Counted from the first letter of the stretch, positions 25,705 through 35,939 are shown. The stretch: 64,000 bases of DNA from Polaromonas sp. (GCA_030683705.1 JAUXPP010000141.1:52495-116494), one strand, 5' to 3'. A program made the numbers and translations. The notes: generated from the letters alone by a model not told the origin.

Positions 25705-26940
25705 TCACTCGAGGGCTGATACCGCCCGGCCGATCTCGGGCCAGCGGTGATGCAAATACAGCCAGGCCACCAGGCCGATACCCAGCATCAGCAGCGATAC
25801 CGCCGCCAGCGCCACCGTCGAATGCATGATCAGCGGCGCGATCACGCCGGCCACGATGCCGTTGGCGGTCGAGCCGATGAAGGCCTGCAGCGATGAAGCC
25901 ATGCCGCGCCGCTCGGGATACAGGTCCAGCACCAGCAGGGTCACCACCGGCACCATCAGGGCCCAGCCAAAGGCGAAAATCGCAATCGGAAACAGTGCCC
26001 AGGACACATGCGCCTTGAACAGCCAATTGGCCAGCAGGTTCAGCACGGCGACCACCAGCATGATCACAAAGCCGTGGCGAATCTGCTGCTTGGGCGCAAT
26101 CTTGCCGGCCAGGCGCCCGCTGAGCCAGGCGCCGGCCATGATGCCGGTGATGGTCAACACGAAGAACCAGAAGAACTCGGTCGGCGCCAGCTTCAGGTGC
26201 CTTTCGAGGAATTCGGGCGCCGCCAGCACATACAAAAACATGCCGTTGAAGGGCACACCGCTGGCCAGTGCCAGCAGCAGGAAACGCGGGCTGGCGCCGA
26301 GCTGCCAGTAACCGCGCATCAGGTGTTTGACATTGAAAGGCTGGCGTTGCGTGACATGCAGCGTCTCCGGCAACAGCCGGTAGTTGGCGGTCCACAGCAA
26401 CACGCCGACGCCGGTCAGGAACCAGAAGATCGCGTGCCAGTCCAGGTGCACAAACAGCCAGCCGCCGATGATGGGTGCAATCGCCGGCGCCACGCCGAAA
26501 TAAATGGTCACTTGGCTCATCACCTTCTGCGCCTGCGCCGGCGGGAACATGTCGCGGATCACGGCACGCGACACCACGATGCCGGCGCCGGTGGACAGGC
26601 CCTGTAGCGCCCGGAACAACACCAGCTGTTCGATGCTTTGCGACAGCGCACAACCGGCCGAGGCCACGGTGAACATCGCAATGCCCCACAGCACCACCGG
26701 TCGCCGGCCGAAGCTGTCGGCCAGCGCGCCGTGGAACAAATTCATGAAGGCGAAGCCGAACAGGTAGGCCGACAGCGTCTGCTGCATCTCGACCGGTGTG
26801 GCGCCCAGCGAGCGCGCAATGCCCGAAAACGCCGGGATGTAGGTGTCGATGGAAAACGGCCCCAGCATGCCCAGCAGCGCCAGCAGCACGGCCAGCGCCC
26901 AGCGTGGTCCCTTCCAGAGCTGGTCAGCGTTGGGGTTCAT
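25705..26940 (-). CDS. Bcr/CflA-type multidrug MFS exporter
   Basis: A 411-residue MFS protein with 12 helices. Family cues are DTYIPAFSGIARSLGATPVE after helix 1, GALADSFGRRPVVLWG in loop 2-3 and RALQGLSTGAGIVVSRAVIRD in helix 4-5. The group exports bicyclomycin, chloramphenicol or other drugs and some amino acids. It ends 10 bp from the NUDIX gene. Upstream, 18 bp away, lies the Na/Pi transporter gene in the same direction. Confidence 0.9.
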   Translation of the reverse strand: MNPNADQLWKGPRWALAVLLALLGMLGPFSIDTYIPAFSGIARSLGATPVEMQQTLSAYLFGFAFMNLFHGALADSFGRRPVVLWGIAMFTVASAGCALSQSIEQLVLFRALQGLSTGAGIVVSRAVIRDMFPPAQAQKVMSQVTIYFGVAPAIAPIIGGWLFVHLDWHAIFWFLTGVGVLLWTANYRLLPETLHVTQRQPFNVKHLMRGYWQLGASPRFLLLALASGVPFNGMFLYVLAAPEFLERHLKLAPTEFFWFFVLTITGIMAGAWLSGRLAGKIAPKQQIRHGFVIMLVVAVLNLLANWLFKAHVSWALFPIAIFAFGWALMVPVVTLLVLDLYPERRGMASSLQAFIGSTANGIVAGVIAPLIMHSTVALAAVSLLMLGIGLVAWLYLHHRWPEIGRAVSALE

Positions 26941-26958
26941 GGCGACCGGCCCGGCCGA

Positions 26959-28623
26959 TCAGCGCAGTTCATCGGTCAGCACACCCTGGCGCAGCCGGTT
27001 CGGCGCGAGTGCGCCGGCCGAGTCGAGGATGGGGTAGGCGATCGAGCAGATGTGCGAGTTGATGCGCTTCAGGTCACTGATCAAATCGATGTGCAGCGAG
27101 CTGGTTTCCATGCTCTGCATGGTGCGGTCGGACAACCGGCCCAGGTGGGTGGTGGCATACGCGCGTTCGAGGTCACGAAAGCGCGCTTTTTCTTCGAGCA
27201 GCTTCTGCGCATCACGCACGCTGCCGTTGAGGAACACACTCATGCTCAGGCGCAGGTTGTCGATCAGGCGCTGGTGCAGCTCGCAGATTTCGGCCATGCC
27301 GGCTTCCGAGAAATTGCGGCCTGGCTTGATCTTCTTGTCCTCGATGTCGATCAGCACACGTTCGATGATGTCGCCGATCTGCTCCATGTTGATGGTGAAG
27401 CTGATGATGTCGGTCCAGCGCCGGCTTTCTTCCTCGCCCAATGCCTCGCGCGAAATTTTGGTCAGGTAATACTTGATCGCCGAGTACAGCTCGTCCACCG
27501 TGTCGTCCATCTTGCGCAGGTCCTCGGCGAGCTGCAGGTCGTTGCGGCGTATCACTTCCAGCACGCCCAGCAACATGCTTTCGACCACGTCGGCCTGGTG
27601 CAGCGCCTCACGCGCTGCGCAGGAGATCGCCAGCGAGGGGGTGGCCAGCGCCGAAGGGTCCAGGTGGTGCGGCCGGCCCCCGGCCGTGGCGCCCTTGACC
27701 GGGCGCGGCAGGAATTTTTCGACCCAGCGTGCCACCACCTGGGTCCAGCCGATGAAGACCACGCCGACGGCCACGTTGAACATCAGGTGAAACAGCACCA
27801 CCATGGTGGCGGTCTCACCCAGGTGCGGCGCCACATGGCGCAGCCACAGGCCCACAAAAGGCGCCGCCACCGCCACCCCGAGCAGCTTGAACACCAGGTT
27901 GCCCAGCGGCACCTGGCGCACCTCGATGGCCGAGCGGGCCGTCGTCAGCACCGCCAGCAGGCCGCTGCCGAGGTTGGCGCCCAGCACCAGGCCGAGCGCA
28001 ACGTCTGGCGGGATCACGCCGGAGGCCGCCAGCGTGGCGGTCAGCAGCACGATGGCCAGGCTGGAATAGGAGACCACCGCCAGCACGGCACCGGCGGTGA
28101 TCTCGAGCAGCAGGTCGCTGCTCAGGGTGCCGAGCAGGGCCTTGATCGCCGGGTTGGAGGTCAGCACGGCGGTCGAGTCCGTCACCAGGCGCAGTGCCAG
28201 CAGCATCAGCCCCAGGCCGATCAGGATGCGGCCGACCCGCCCGACATTGGTCGATTGGCGCGAGATGAACAGCACCACGCCGGAAAAAATGAATAGCGGC
28301 GACAGCCAGGACAGGTCGAAGGAAAACACCACGGCCATCAGGCTGGTGCCGATGTCGGCGCCCAGCATCACCGCCAGCGCCAGCGGCAGGGCGATCAGCC
28401 CCTGGCCGACAAACGAGGAGACGATCAGCGCCGTCGCGGTGCTGGACTGCACCAGTGCGGTCACGCCTATGCCCGACAGGGCGGCGTTGAAGCGGTTGCT
28501 GATGCTGCGTGACAGCACCTGACGCAGGTTGGCCCCGAACACACGCAGGATGCCGGTTCTGACCAGATGGGTGCCCCAGACCAGCAGCGCGATGGCAGCC
28601 AGCAAATTCAACAGATGCTTCAT
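26959..28623 (-). CDS. Na+/phosphate cotransporter family protein with PhoU-like domain
   Basis: A 554-residue protein. The first ~300 residues hold two Na/Pi cotransporter repeats with QSSTAT, GADIGTS and GANLGSG motifs. The last ~220 are helical and PhoU-like. The NptA/YjbB group moves phosphate across the inner membrane, often outward, and the PhoU part probably senses or gates. Length and motifs are intact. It could be co-transcribed with the downstream Bcr-type exporter gene. Confidence 0.9.
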   Translation of the reverse strand: MKHLLNLLAAIALLVWGTHLVRTGILRVFGANLRQVLSRSISNRFNAALSGIGVTALVQSSTATALIVSSFVGQGLIALPLALAVMLGADIGTSLMAVVFSFDLSWLSPLFIFSGVVLFISRQSTNVGRVGRILIGLGLMLLALRLVTDSTAVLTSNPAIKALLGTLSSDLLLEITAGAVLAVVSYSSLAIVLLTATLAASGVIPPDVALGLVLGANLGSGLLAVLTTARSAIEVRQVPLGNLVFKLLGVAVAAPFVGLWLRHVAPHLGETATMVVLFHLMFNVAVGVVFIGWTQVVARWVEKFLPRPVKGATAGGRPHHLDPSALATPSLAISCAAREALHQADVVESMLLGVLEVIRRNDLQLAEDLRKMDDTVDELYSAIKYYLTKISREALGEEESRRWTDIISFTINMEQIGDIIERVLIDIEDKKIKPGRNFSEAGMAEICELHQRLIDNLRLSMSVFLNGSVRDAQKLLEEKARFRDLERAYATTHLGRLSDRTMQSMETSSLHIDLISDLKRINSHICSIAYPILDSAGALAPNRLRQGVLTDELR

Positions 28624-28733
28624 ATAAGAGAGTTCACTATAACGCCGGTGCGTCGCTTGCAGGGGGCCTCAGGTCCCCCCATACACCACCGTGTGTCTCC
28701 CTCAAGCAGGGAACAGGCCAGCCGCGAGGCCGG

Positions 28734-29234
28734 CTAGCGTGCCTTGCGGACCCGCAGCAACTCGTCCAGGATCAGGCAGACTGCGCCCACGGTGATCGCG
28801 CTGTCGGCAATGTTGAAGGCCGGGAAGTGCCAGCCCGCATAGTGAAAATCGAGAAAGTCCACCACATAACCATGCAACATGCGGTCGATCACATTGCCCA
28901 CGGCCCCGCCCAGGATGCAGGCCAGCGCGAACGAAAACAGCTTTTGCCCGGAATGGGACTTGAGCATCCACACGATAAAGATGGCGGCCGCAATGCCGAT
29001 GGCGGTGAAAAACCAGCGTTGCCAGCCGGAGGCCGAAGCCAGGAAGGAAAACGCCGCGCCGCTGTTGTGCACCCGCACGATGTTGAAAAAATTCGTCACG
29101 TAGGTCGCGTCACCGAGCTGGTAATAACCCAGGATCAGCACCTTGGTGAACTGGTCGGCAATCAGCAGGATCAGCGCCAGGCCCAGCCAGGGGAGCAGGC
29201 TGGCCGACGTGTTTCCGAAGGTGGGTTTGGCCAT
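28734..29234 (-). CDS. lspA: Lipoprotein signal peptidase LspA
   Basis: A 166-residue aspartyl peptidase with four membrane helices that cleaves signal peptides of diacylglyceryl-modified prolipoproteins. Visible motifs are LIADQFTK (first conserved Asp), [21 protein letters not shown] and the catalytic-Asp region [20 protein letters not shown]. The ATG overlaps the ileS stop by one base (TAATG), so translation is coupled. The stop is TAG. A small GC hairpin (GCCAGCCGCGAGGCCGGC) covers the end of the gene. Confidence 0.96.
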   Translation of the reverse strand: MAKPTFGNTSASLLPWLGLALILLIADQFTKVLILGYYQLGDATYVTNFFNIVRVHNSGAAFSFLASASGWQRWFFTAIGIAAAIFIVWMLKSHSGQKLFSFALACILGGAVGNVIDRMLHGYVVDFLDFHYAGWHFPAFNIADSAITVGAVCLILDELLRVRKAR

Positions 29235-32053
29235 TATGCGAATTTCCTGTCTTCACCCGCGCCAAACAGGTTGCTGGTGCAACGGCTGCAAATCGTGGGA
29301 TGCGCCGGGTCCTGCCCGACATCGGCGCGGTAATGCCAGCAGCGTTCGCATTTGGTGTCTGAACTGGGCTTGACCCTGATGGACAGAGCGTCAGCAGCTA
29401 TCAATTCAATAGCGGAGGTGATGAAGGCAAACTTCAGGTCTTGCCCCAGGCTGGCCAGCAGGGTGTGGTCGGACGGCGCGACTTCCAGCGCCACGTTGGC
29501 CTGCAGCGACGAGCCGACCTGGCCGTCGGCACGCAGGGCCTCGATGTCCTTGTTGACCGCATCACGCAATTCGCGCACACGGCCCCACTTCGCCAGCAGC
29601 GCCTCGTCGGGCGCGGCCAGTTCGACGTAGGTCTCCATGAAGATGGACTCGGACGCGCCGCAGACCTTCCAGGCCTCCTCGGCGGTGAAGCTCAGGAAAG
29701 GCGCCATCCAACGCAGCATGGCCTGGGTGATCTGGTGCAGCGCGGTCTGCGCGCTGCGCCGCGCCAACGACTTGGGCGCGGTGGTGTAGAGGCGGTCCTT
29801 CAGGATGTCGAGGTAGAAGGACCCCAGGTCCTCGCTGCAGTAGATCTGCAGCTTGGACACCACCGGGTGGAACTCATACACCTCGTAATGCGCCAGGATG
29901 TCGGCCTGCAGCTGCGCCGCGCGGCTGAGCGCATAACGGTCGATCTCCAGCATCTGGTCCGGCGCGACCGCGTCTTTCGCCGGATCGAAGTCGCTGATGT
30001 TGGCCAGCAAAAACTTCAGCGTGTTGCGCACGCGGCGGTAGGTGTCCACCACGCGAGCGAGGATCTACTCGTCGCCCGCGATGTCGCCGGAGTAGTCGCT
30101 CGCGGCCACCCACAGGCGGATGATTACGGCGCCCAGCTTCTTGCTGGTTTCCTGCGGATCGACGCCATTGCCCTGCGACTTGCTCATCTTGCGGCCTTGG
30201 CTGTCCACGGTGAAACCGTGGGTCAACAGGCCCTTGTAAGGCGCGTGGTCGTACATCGCGCAGGCGGTCAGCAGCGAGGAATGGAACCAGCCGCGGTGCT
30301 GGTCATGCCCTTCGAGGTAGAGGTCGGCCGGCCAGGTGGACTGGGCGGCATGGCTTTTCTGCAGCACGGTGTAGTGCGTGGTGCCCGAGTCGAACCAGAC
30401 ATCCAGGATGTCATTGCTCTTGGTGTAGAACTCGGCGTCCGCGCCTATCAGCGATTCGGCCGTGGCCTTGCTCCAGGCCTCGATGCCGCCCTCGGCCACC
30501 ATGGCGGCGGCGGTGTCCAGCAGCTCCATGGTGCGCGGGTGCAGCTCGCCCGTTGCGGTGTGGATGAAAAACGGCAGCGGCACGCCCCAGTTGCGCTGGC
30601 GCGAGATACACCAGTCGGGCCGGCCGGCGATCATGTCGCGCAGGCGCACCTTGCCGTTTTCCGGGTAGAAGCTGGTTTCCTCGATGGCGTTGAGGGCGAG
30701 CTGGCGCAGGGTCTGCGGCGCCTTGTCCCTGGTGAACACACCTTCGCCCTCGTCCATGCGGATGAACCACTGGGCTGCAGCGCGGTAGATCACCGGCGAC
30801 TTGTGGCGCCAGCAGTGCGGGTAGCTGTGGGTGATGGTTTCGGTGGCGAACAGGCGGCCGGCCTCACGCAGCGCGTCGATCACCAGCGGCGCGGCTTTCC
30901 AGATGTTGAGCCCGCCGAACAGCGGCAACTCGTCTACGTAGCGGCCATGCGCCTGCACCGGGTTCAGGATGTCGTCCACCGCGATGCCGTTGGCGATGCA
31001 GGAGTTGAAATCCTCCACACCGTAGGCAGGCGAGGAGTGCACGATGCCGGTGCCGTCGTCGGCCGTGGCGTAGTCGGCCAGGAACACCGGGCTCAGGCGG
31101 CGGTAACCTTCATGCACGTCGTGCAAGGGGTGCTGGAAGTTCAGCAGCGCCAGGTTTTTGCCTTCGGTCGTGGCCAGGACGGTGCCGGTGAGAAGGAAGC
31201 GCGCCATGCACTTTTCCACCAGCGAGGCGGCCAGCAGCAGGATGCCGCGCTCGGTATCGACCAGCGCGTACTCGAGCTCCGGGTTCAGGTTCAGCGCCTG
31301 GTTCGCCGGGATGGTCCAGGCGGTGGTGGTCCAGATCACCGCATACGCGTCCTTGTCCAGGCTCTGGAGGCCGAAGGCGGCTGCGAGTTTGTCCGGCTCG
31401 GCCGACCTGAAGCCGACGTCCAGCGTCTGCGACTTCTTGTCGGCATATTCGATCTCGAACTCGGCCAGCGAGGAGCCGCAGTCGAAACACCAGTAGACGG
31501 GTTTCAGGCCGCGATAAACGAAGCCGCGCTCCATGATGCGTTTGAGCGCGCGGATTTCGTCGGCCTCGTTGCCGGGGGCCATGGTCAGGTAGGGCTTGTC
31601 CCATTCGCCGAGCACGCCCAGGCGCTTGAAGTCCTCCTTTTGCAGCGCGATCTGCTCGGTCGCGTAGGCGCGGCTTTTGGCCTGCACCTCGTCACGGCTG
31701 AGCTTGCGGCCAAAGGTTTTTTCGATCTGGTTCTCGATCGGCAGGCCGTGGCAGTCCCAGCCCGGCACGTAGATCGCGTCCATGCCCTTGAGCTGGCGTG
31801 CCTTGACGATCATGTCTTTCAGGATCTTGTTGACCGCGTGGCCCATGTGGATCTGGCCGTTGGCATAAGGCGGGCCGTCGTGCAGCACAAAGCGCGGCTT
31901 GCCGGCGCGCACGTCGCGCAGCTTCTTGTAGATGCCCTTGTCGTCCCACTCCTTGACCCAGCCCGGCTCGCGTTTGGGCAGGTCGCCGCGCATCGGGAAC
32001 GGGGTGTCGGGCAGGTTGAGGGTGCTGCGGTAATCGGTTTTGGTGTCGGACAT
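29234..32053 (-). CDS. ileS: Isoleucyl-tRNA synthetase, interrupted by an in-frame TAG
   Basis: A full-length class I synthetase of 939 codons: HMGH (HIGH variant) in [15 protein letters not shown], the CP1 editing insert, KMSKS in RKMSKSQGN, the anticodon-binding domain, and a C-terminal zinc site (CERC...CSRC). Codon 663 is TAG (30065-30067), in GDE-stop-ILARVV, where related betaproteobacterial enzymes have Lys. The frame is otherwise perfect. Truncation would remove the anticodon-binding and zinc domains. Because ileS is essential, this is probably a sequence error, a suppressed amber or a compensated mutation. A mini-palindrome repeat encodes [15 protein letters not shown] near the C-terminus. 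Order ribF-ileS-lspA. Confidence 0.88.
29361..29413 (+). repeat. Mini-palindrome repeat inside ileS (antisense to the gene)
   Basis: Arm GAACTGGGCTTGACCCTGAT, then core GCTATCAATTCAATAGC (29397-29413). It falls in the poorly conserved linker just before the C-terminal zinc domain, where insertions are tolerated. Confidence 0.65.
30065..30067 (-). other. In-frame amber codon in ileS
   Basis: The gene strand reads GGC GAC GAG TAG ATC CTC GCT CGC. AAG (Lys) is expected, a single A-to-T change. No indel is needed to restore the full protein. Confidence 0.9.
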
Positions 32054-32156
32054 GGAATGCTCTTGTTGGGGCAGCCTGATGGGTCAGGGCGCCGGAATGC
32101 TGTTCGGGGGACAAGCCTTGCGCCGGAGGGGGCGGGGCCAGAAGCGACGAGATCGT

Positions 32157-33167
32157 CTAAATTCGGTCGCGCGTCGTCTGGCGGCTGGTTTCCGTGTGCA
32201 TGGACGCAAAAAATGCCCGCGCGTCGTCGCAGTCCCTGGATATACCCGCCTTGAGGCTGTCCAGACCGTCGTATTTCAGTTCGTCGTGCAGTTTGTGTAG
32301 CAGTTCCACGCGGATGATTTTACCGTATGCCTCCTCGGCGCCCAGGCTCGCGGGCCAGTCCAGGCAATGGGTCTCCAGCAACACCCGCCCGCCGTTGACG
32401 TCGTCGGGGTCCAATGAGGGCCGGATGCCGAGGTTGGCCACGCCGGGCAGGGGATCGGGACCGAGGCCGAAGACCTGCACCGCAAAAATCCCGCTGGCCG
32501 CCGGTTTCCAGTGCGAAAAGCGCAAGTTCAGGGTCCTGAACCCCAGTTCGCGCCCGAGCTTGCGGCCATGCACCACATGGCCGGAAATGCTGTAGGGCCG
32601 GCCCAGCAGGCTGGCCACGCGGCTCATCTGGCCCTGGGCCAGCGCCTCGCGAACCGCCGAGCTCGACACCCGGGTGTTGCTCACCTCGTAGCTGTTCATG
32701 CGGGCGACGTCGAAGCCCAGGCGGTCGCCGGCCGCGTCCAGCATGGCGTAATCGCCGGTGCGTTTGGCGCCGAAGCGGAAGTCGTCGCCGACCAGCACGT
32801 AACGCACACCCAGCCCCTTGACCAGCACATCGCCGATGAAGTTTTCGGCCGGCTGGCCTGCCAGCCGCGCATTGAAGGGCAGCACCACACACTGGTCGAT
32901 GCCGCAACGCGCCAGCTCGGTGAGTTTGTCGCGCAGGGTGGCGATGCGGGCCGGCGCCAGTTCGGGCTTGCGCGCGACCGCGGCGAAGTAGTCGCGCGGA
33001 TGGGGCTCGAAACTCATCACGCAACTCGGCACGCCCCGGTGCTGGGCCTCGTTTTTCAGCAGCGCCAGCATGGCCTGGTGGCCGCGGTGCACGCCATCGA
33101 AGTTGCCGATGGTCAGCGCGCACTGCGCTGCAAGCCGGGGATCGTGGTAGCTGCGGAAGATTTCCAT
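32157..33167 (-). CDS. ribF: Bifunctional riboflavin kinase / FAD synthetase
   Basis: A 336-residue enzyme that phosphorylates riboflavin to FMN and adenylates it to FAD. The N-terminal nucleotidyltransferase domain has TIGNFDGVHRGH; the C-terminal kinase domain begins GRPYSISGHVVHGRKLG. The usual GFPTANL of the kinase reads GFRTLNL here; the key Thr is kept. The start at MEIFRSYHDP fits the family; the frame runs 14 codons further up. It lies 103 bp upstream of ileS in the standard ribF-ileS-lspA order. Confidence 0.94.
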   Translation of the reverse strand: MEIFRSYHDPRLAAQCALTIGNFDGVHRGHQAMLALLKNEAQHRGVPSCVMSFEPHPRDYFAAVARKPELAPARIATLRDKLTELARCGIDQCVVLPFNARLAGQPAENFIGDVLVKGLGVRYVLVGDDFRFGAKRTGDYAMLDAAGDRLGFDVARMNSYEVSNTRVSSSAVREALAQGQMSRVASLLGRPYSISGHVVHGRKLGRELGFRTLNLRFSHWKPAASGIFAVQVFGLGPDPLPGVANLGIRPSLDPDDVNGGRVLLETHCLDWPASLGAEEAYGKIIRVELLHKLHDELKYDGLDSLKAGISRDCDDARAFFASMHTETSRQTTRDRI

Positions 33168-33327
33168 CCGCCCGATTATCGTTTTAATAGCGCCATGTAT
33201 CGGCTTCATGCGGGTTCGACGGCGGATGACACCCCTGCAGTGAGCTTTGTCATGAATCCGCTGTATATTGGGGTGTCAGGCATTTTTAAGTCCGGTTCCA
33301 TGTGTTTTTAAACCATTGGAGGTTCGT

Positions 33328-33885
33328 TTGAAGGTCTTGAAGCTCTCAGCCCAGGGGTTGCCGCAATCGTGGATCAGCCTCGAACAAGCCGTGTTGCACT
33401 ATGCCTCGGACGAAGTGCGCTGGGAGATGGGTGCACGGGTGGCGACCTTCCATGGCGGCCACAACGCCATCACCGGCAACCAGTCCATCATCAACGTCAA
33501 CAGCATCATCGGCACCAAGGGCGTGCCCAACATCAACCCCTTCAACCTGAAGCCCGGGCTGACCAACAGCAAGCTGTTTGCACGCGACCGCAACATCTGC
33601 GCCTACTGCGGCGACCACTTCCACGAGGAAGACCTGACACGCGAACACATCATCCCGTTCGCGCAAAATGGTATCGACACCTGGATGAACGTGGTGACCG
33701 CCTGCCGCGCCTGCAACCACCGCAAGAGCAGCCGCACGCCCGAGCAGGCCCACATGCCGCTGCTCTACACCCCGTATGTGCCCAGCCTCTGGGAAGACTT
33801 TATCCTGCGCAACCGCCGCATCCTGGCGGACCAGATGGAGTTCCTGATGGCGCATGTGCCGAGGACGTCGCGGCTGCTGGTTTGA
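33328..33885 (+). CDS. HNH endonuclease
   Basis: About 185 residues. The HNH core comprises CAYCGDHFHEEDLTREHIIP (zinc Cys pair and catalytic His) and VTACRACNHRKSSRTP (second Cys pair and His). The protein matches a family conserved as a stand-alone gene in betaproteobacteria, whose role is unknown; it is not tied to restriction genes here. Start: TTG at 33328, 6 bp after GGAGG, giving MKVLKLSAQG. An in-frame upstream extension exists but lacks support. Confidence 0.85.
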   Translation: MKVLKLSAQGLPQSWISLEQAVLHYASDEVRWEMGARVATFHGGHNAITGNQSIINVNSIIGTKGVPNINPFNLKPGLTNSKLFARDRNICAYCGDHFHEEDLTREHIIPFAQNGIDTWMNVVTACRACNHRKSSRTPEQAHMPLLYTPYVPSLWEDFILRNRRILADQMEFLMAHVPRTSRLLV

Positions 33886-34007
33886 GTTGAAGGGCTTTTG
33901 CTGCCAGCTCGCGGAGTCGAGCTATCAGCCTGGGCCAGCCGTGCCAGTCCTGTTCCACGCGGCTCATGCCCACCTCTGGTTCGTGGCGTTTATCCGTTTA
34001 GCCTCAA

Positions 34008-34307
34008 ATGCCGCGCTCTATACGTACTCGACAAGATACTTTCTTGCTGCTGGCCTGGACCGCAGGCCCATTGGGCCTGGCCTTCCTTGTTTTGTGCGTT
34101 TTCGCGGTTCTCGGGTGGCCGCGAACTCCGCTGATGGCTTACTTCATACCTGGCTTGCCTGTTCTGGCGGGAACGGTGTGTTTCGTCATTCAAACCAGGC
34201 CAAAGCGGCTCCAGTGGTTGACTGTGATTCCCTATGCAATCGGCTGTGCGGTCACGGTAACTGGCGCGTCCATTGTGATGGGGTTCCTCATGGGGGCGCC
34301 CAAATAA
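34008..34307 (+). CDS. Small integral membrane protein, unknown
   Basis: A 99-residue protein with three hydrophobic segments: AWTAGPLGLAFLVLCVFAVL, YFIPGLPVLAGTVCFVI and VIPYAIGCAVTVTGASIVMG. It has basic loops, so it is probably an inner-membrane protein. I do not recognise the family. The 122 bp before it hold no other gene. Downstream, a mini-palindrome repeat separates it from the convergent lipoprotein hydrolase gene. Confidence 0.55.
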   Translation: MPRSIRTRQDTFLLLAWTAGPLGLAFLVLCVFAVLGWPRTPLMAYFIPGLPVLAGTVCFVIQTRPKRLQWLTVIPYAIGCAVTVTGASIVMGFLMGAPK

Positions 34308-34340
34308 GCGGACAACCAAGTGGAGCGACAGTTCGCGCGA

Positions 34341-34393
34341 AATCGCATCGCAGCCCTCTGGGAGCAGGCGCAAGCAGCTATCAAAGTGATAGC
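34341..34393 (+). repeat. Mini-palindrome repeat, intergenic copy
   Basis: Core GCTATCAAAGTGATAGC (34377-34393) with a diverged arm (AATCGCATCGCAGCCCTCTG, then GGCGCAAGCA). It lies between the convergent ends of the small membrane protein and the hydrolase gene. Confidence 0.65.
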
Positions 34394-34482
34394 GTACGTT
34401 GGGCGCCTGAATGGCGAAGTTGACCTTGTCTCAGCGCAGGCCTCGGGGGGCTGAGGCCGAGCGCAACTACCTGCTCAGATCC

Positions 34483-35865
34483 TCAGTAAGTCAACTCCAG
34501 CACCACCACATGGTTGCCCGAAACCGGCCAGGTCTGGCCGGTGATTTTTTCGCCGTTGAACTCTGCCGCGATCGGGCGCATGCCGTCCTGCGCCAGGTTG
34601 ATCTTGGACGCTGATACGCCTGCGCCGGCAGGCGGCACGCCGGGCAGCGCGGCTTTGCCGTCAAACATCATGCGGTCACGCTGCGCGTCGAAGTAGCCGC
34701 GCGGCCGGTTCAGCGTGATGCTGGATTTGGCAGCCTTGTCGGCTTCCGCCAGGCGCTCGGCGCGCAGGTGGATGATGGTGCTGGAGCGCGGAAACGGGCT
34801 GCGGTAGATGTGGGTGGTCGCATAACCGGTGGCCTGGATCACGAACTCATGCTGCACCCCGGGCTGCGCGGTGAATGGTCCCCACATCCCGTCGGTGCCC
34901 ACGGTTTTGCTGTGGACCGCGTTGCCGATGCGCGCGCCAGTGGCGGGGTCGGTGGCGTAGACCATCAGTTGCGCGCCGGGCAGCGGCAGGTTGTTGGTGT
35001 AGTTGCCGGAGGCCGGGTCGGTCGGGTTCAGGCCCAGGCCGCTGAGCTTGCCGTTCAGCACGATGGGCGCCTCAGGCTGGATCGCCACGGTCTGTGGGCT
35101 CTTGCCGGTGATGAAGCGGTAGGTCGCTTCGAAAGCCGCGGGCGAGAAGGAAGTTTCGCGGTGATCGACACGCGGCAGCACGATGTTGGTCGCGCCCTTG
35201 AGCGCCGGGCCGTCGAAGCTGACGTTGGTCGGTGTGCCACGCGCGCCAATCCAGACGCCGTCGGGCTGGGCGAACTTGTCGTTGTTGTCCGAACGCAGGG
35301 TCAGCCACCGGACCGGGCCGCTGACCTCGTCACCGGCGGCGTTTTTGGGTGCATTGAGGCCGGTCAGGAAAGGCCCGGTGCCGGAAAACTCGTTGGCTTC
35401 GCGAAAGCCTTTGGTGGCCCAGACACCATGGTTCGGCGTGCCGCCCAGGATGGCATGGCTCACGCGGCTTGCGCCGCCGCCGTTGTAGATGTAGTTGCGG
35501 ATGGCATTGCCGCCGCGCGAGTTGCCGACCAGCACGACCTGGCGCGCGCCGGTGGCTTGCATCACCTTGTCGACCTCGGACTTCAGGAAAGCCATGTGTT
35601 CGGCGGTCGAGGTCCGGCCGGGCTGGGCCTTGCCGTCGTCGTCGCGTGCCAGCGGGTAGGGCAGGTTGATCGCATGCAGGCGTTCGCGCGGCCAGCCGTT
35701 CGATTCAAAACGCCAGATCGTGGTCTGCCACAAGGCGCCGGTGTCGCCGTTGCCGTGCACAAAAACGATGGGCGGCTGCTGTTCGGGCGCTGGCGAGGTG
35801 GCGCAACCGGCGAGCGCCAGTCCGGCGGCAGCGATCACGAGAAGAAGGCGGCGTTGCATCAACAT
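34483..35865 (-). CDS. Lipoprotein alpha/beta hydrolase (esterase/lipase-like)
   Basis: A 460-residue predicted lipoprotein: signal peptide with lipobox LAGC near residues 18-21, then an alpha/beta hydrolase domain with oxyanion region PIVFVHGNGDTG and nucleophile elbow GNSRGG (Ser near 118). The last ~190 residues form a beta-rich domain with no obvious catalytic part. The serine and glycine spacing fits esterases or PHB/cutinase-like hydrolases. It is probably anchored in the outer membrane. Substrate unknown. Confidence 0.82.
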   Translation of the reverse strand: MLMQRRLLLVIAAAGLALAGCATSPAPEQQPPIVFVHGNGDTGALWQTTIWRFESNGWPRERLHAINLPYPLARDDDGKAQPGRTSTAEHMAFLKSEVDKVMQATGARQVVLVGNSRGGNAIRNYIYNGGGASRVSHAILGGTPNHGVWATKGFREANEFSGTGPFLTGLNAPKNAAGDEVSGPVRWLTLRSDNNDKFAQPDGVWIGARGTPTNVSFDGPALKGATNIVLPRVDHRETSFSPAAFEATYRFITGKSPQTVAIQPEAPIVLNGKLSGLGLNPTDPASGNYTNNLPLPGAQLMVYATDPATGARIGNAVHSKTVGTDGMWGPFTAQPGVQHEFVIQATGYATTHIYRSPFPRSSTIIHLRAERLAEADKAAKSSITLNRPRGYFDAQRDRMMFDGKAALPGVPPAGAGVSASKINLAQDGMRPIAAEFNGEKITGQTWPVSGNHVVVLELTY

Positions 35866-35939
35866 GGGTTGTCTCCTGGAACTAAATGTGCCCGTGATTC
35901 ATGCCACGGAGCATCGTTTCTCAATATGTCGCGGGCAAG

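Noticed and set aside
30052-30067. Frameshift in ileS
   Set aside because: The two parts are in the same frame; only the TAG separates them.
29441-32254. 937-codon open frame opposite ileS
   Set aside because: High-GC antisense shadow; its translation is His/Arg/Val-rich with no family likeness, and the opposite strand encodes a clear synthetase.
33895-33930. A mini-palindrome copy after the HNH gene
   Set aside because: Some arm-like letters, but the core does not form the palindrome.
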